A stretch of 64,000 nt of DNA from Bacteroides sp. GTDB lineage: Bacteria; Bacteroidota; Bacteroidia; Bacteroidales; Muribaculaceae. How positions within the stretch are numbered: the stretch's first letter is position 1; the number at the start of each line of letters is the position of its first letter. Below are positions 63,967 to 64,000 of the stretch, in pieces. The stretch covers positions 1-64,000 of the forward strand of contig JAAVCP010000022.1 of the NCBI GenBank assembly GCA_014802265.1. Direction: 5' to 3'. The notes under the pieces are model-generated. The model did no database searches, was not told the origin of the DNA, and saw only the letters and a program-made list of their open reading frames with translations. The translations under genes were made by a program, and so were the position numbers.

Positions 63967-64000
63967 ATTCGATTATTCGGTCTTCTATGCCTTGGGTTGT

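Overview
The window comes from a Bacteroidota chromosome, most likely order Bacteroidales and plausibly family Muribaculaceae (family level is inferred from recalled protein types, not computed). Supporting signs are Bacteroides-type promoters (TTTG or a close variant, 19-21 nt, then TAnnTTTG), no Shine-Dalgarno dependence, many secreted proteins with a Por-secretion-like C-terminal tail, plug-less outer-membrane barrels, membrane-anchored TPR/AraC hybrid regulators, an Omp28-type protein and a class III fructose bisphosphatase.

Layout. 1-3 kb: end of a surface-glycan locus (PglC-type phosphoglycosyl transferase and DegT-type aminotransferase) with an MntA/HepT toxin-antitoxin pair between them on the other strand. 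3-9 kb, minus strand: tRNA-Glu, rpsT, tRNA-Glu, then a periplasmic TPR protein, an outer-membrane barrel and a small conserved protein. 9-14 kb: nucleoside kinase, and a Fur-family regulator divergent from a His-rich metal P-type ATPase. 13.8-19.2 kb: two DUF262 proteins (GmrSD-like restriction) and an Rpn-type nuclease, a probable defence island. 19.5-20.2 kb: PgeF. 20.3-38.8 kb: an accessory region with secreted proteins, an M6 metalloprotease, a Crp/Fnr regulator, a WG-repeat protein and two paralogous regulator/NTPase loci, one with a decayed NTPase. 39-51 kb: class III FBPase, then a minus-strand run nadB, S41 protease, mfd, carbonic anhydrase, EamA transporter, S9 peptidase. 52-56 kb: metallophosphoesterase, radical SAM enzyme, TlpA-like lipoprotein. 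56.1-56.7 kb: three tandem 194-bp repeats, each with a terminator hairpin. 56.8-64 kb: a chimeric gene remnant, DAHP synthase and three more secreted proteins, one frameshifted at an A-run.

The most interesting signal is regulatory. Both TPR/TM/AraC regulator genes (24168-25997 and 33643-35532) are followed on the same strand by a promoter of identical geometry: TAATTTTG, 20 nt, GTTG, then TGTCT, then AGACA elements about 20 bp apart. One promoter drives a large secreted protein and the other a Crp/Fnr gene. The promoter of the next secreted protein downstream of that Crp/Fnr gene has a perfect palindrome at its expected -33 position, suggesting a relay from envelope sensor to Crp/Fnr to secreted protein. 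Other signals are an apparently inverted leader upstream of the NTPase copies, MITE-like elements, and fragments of at least four decayed genes.
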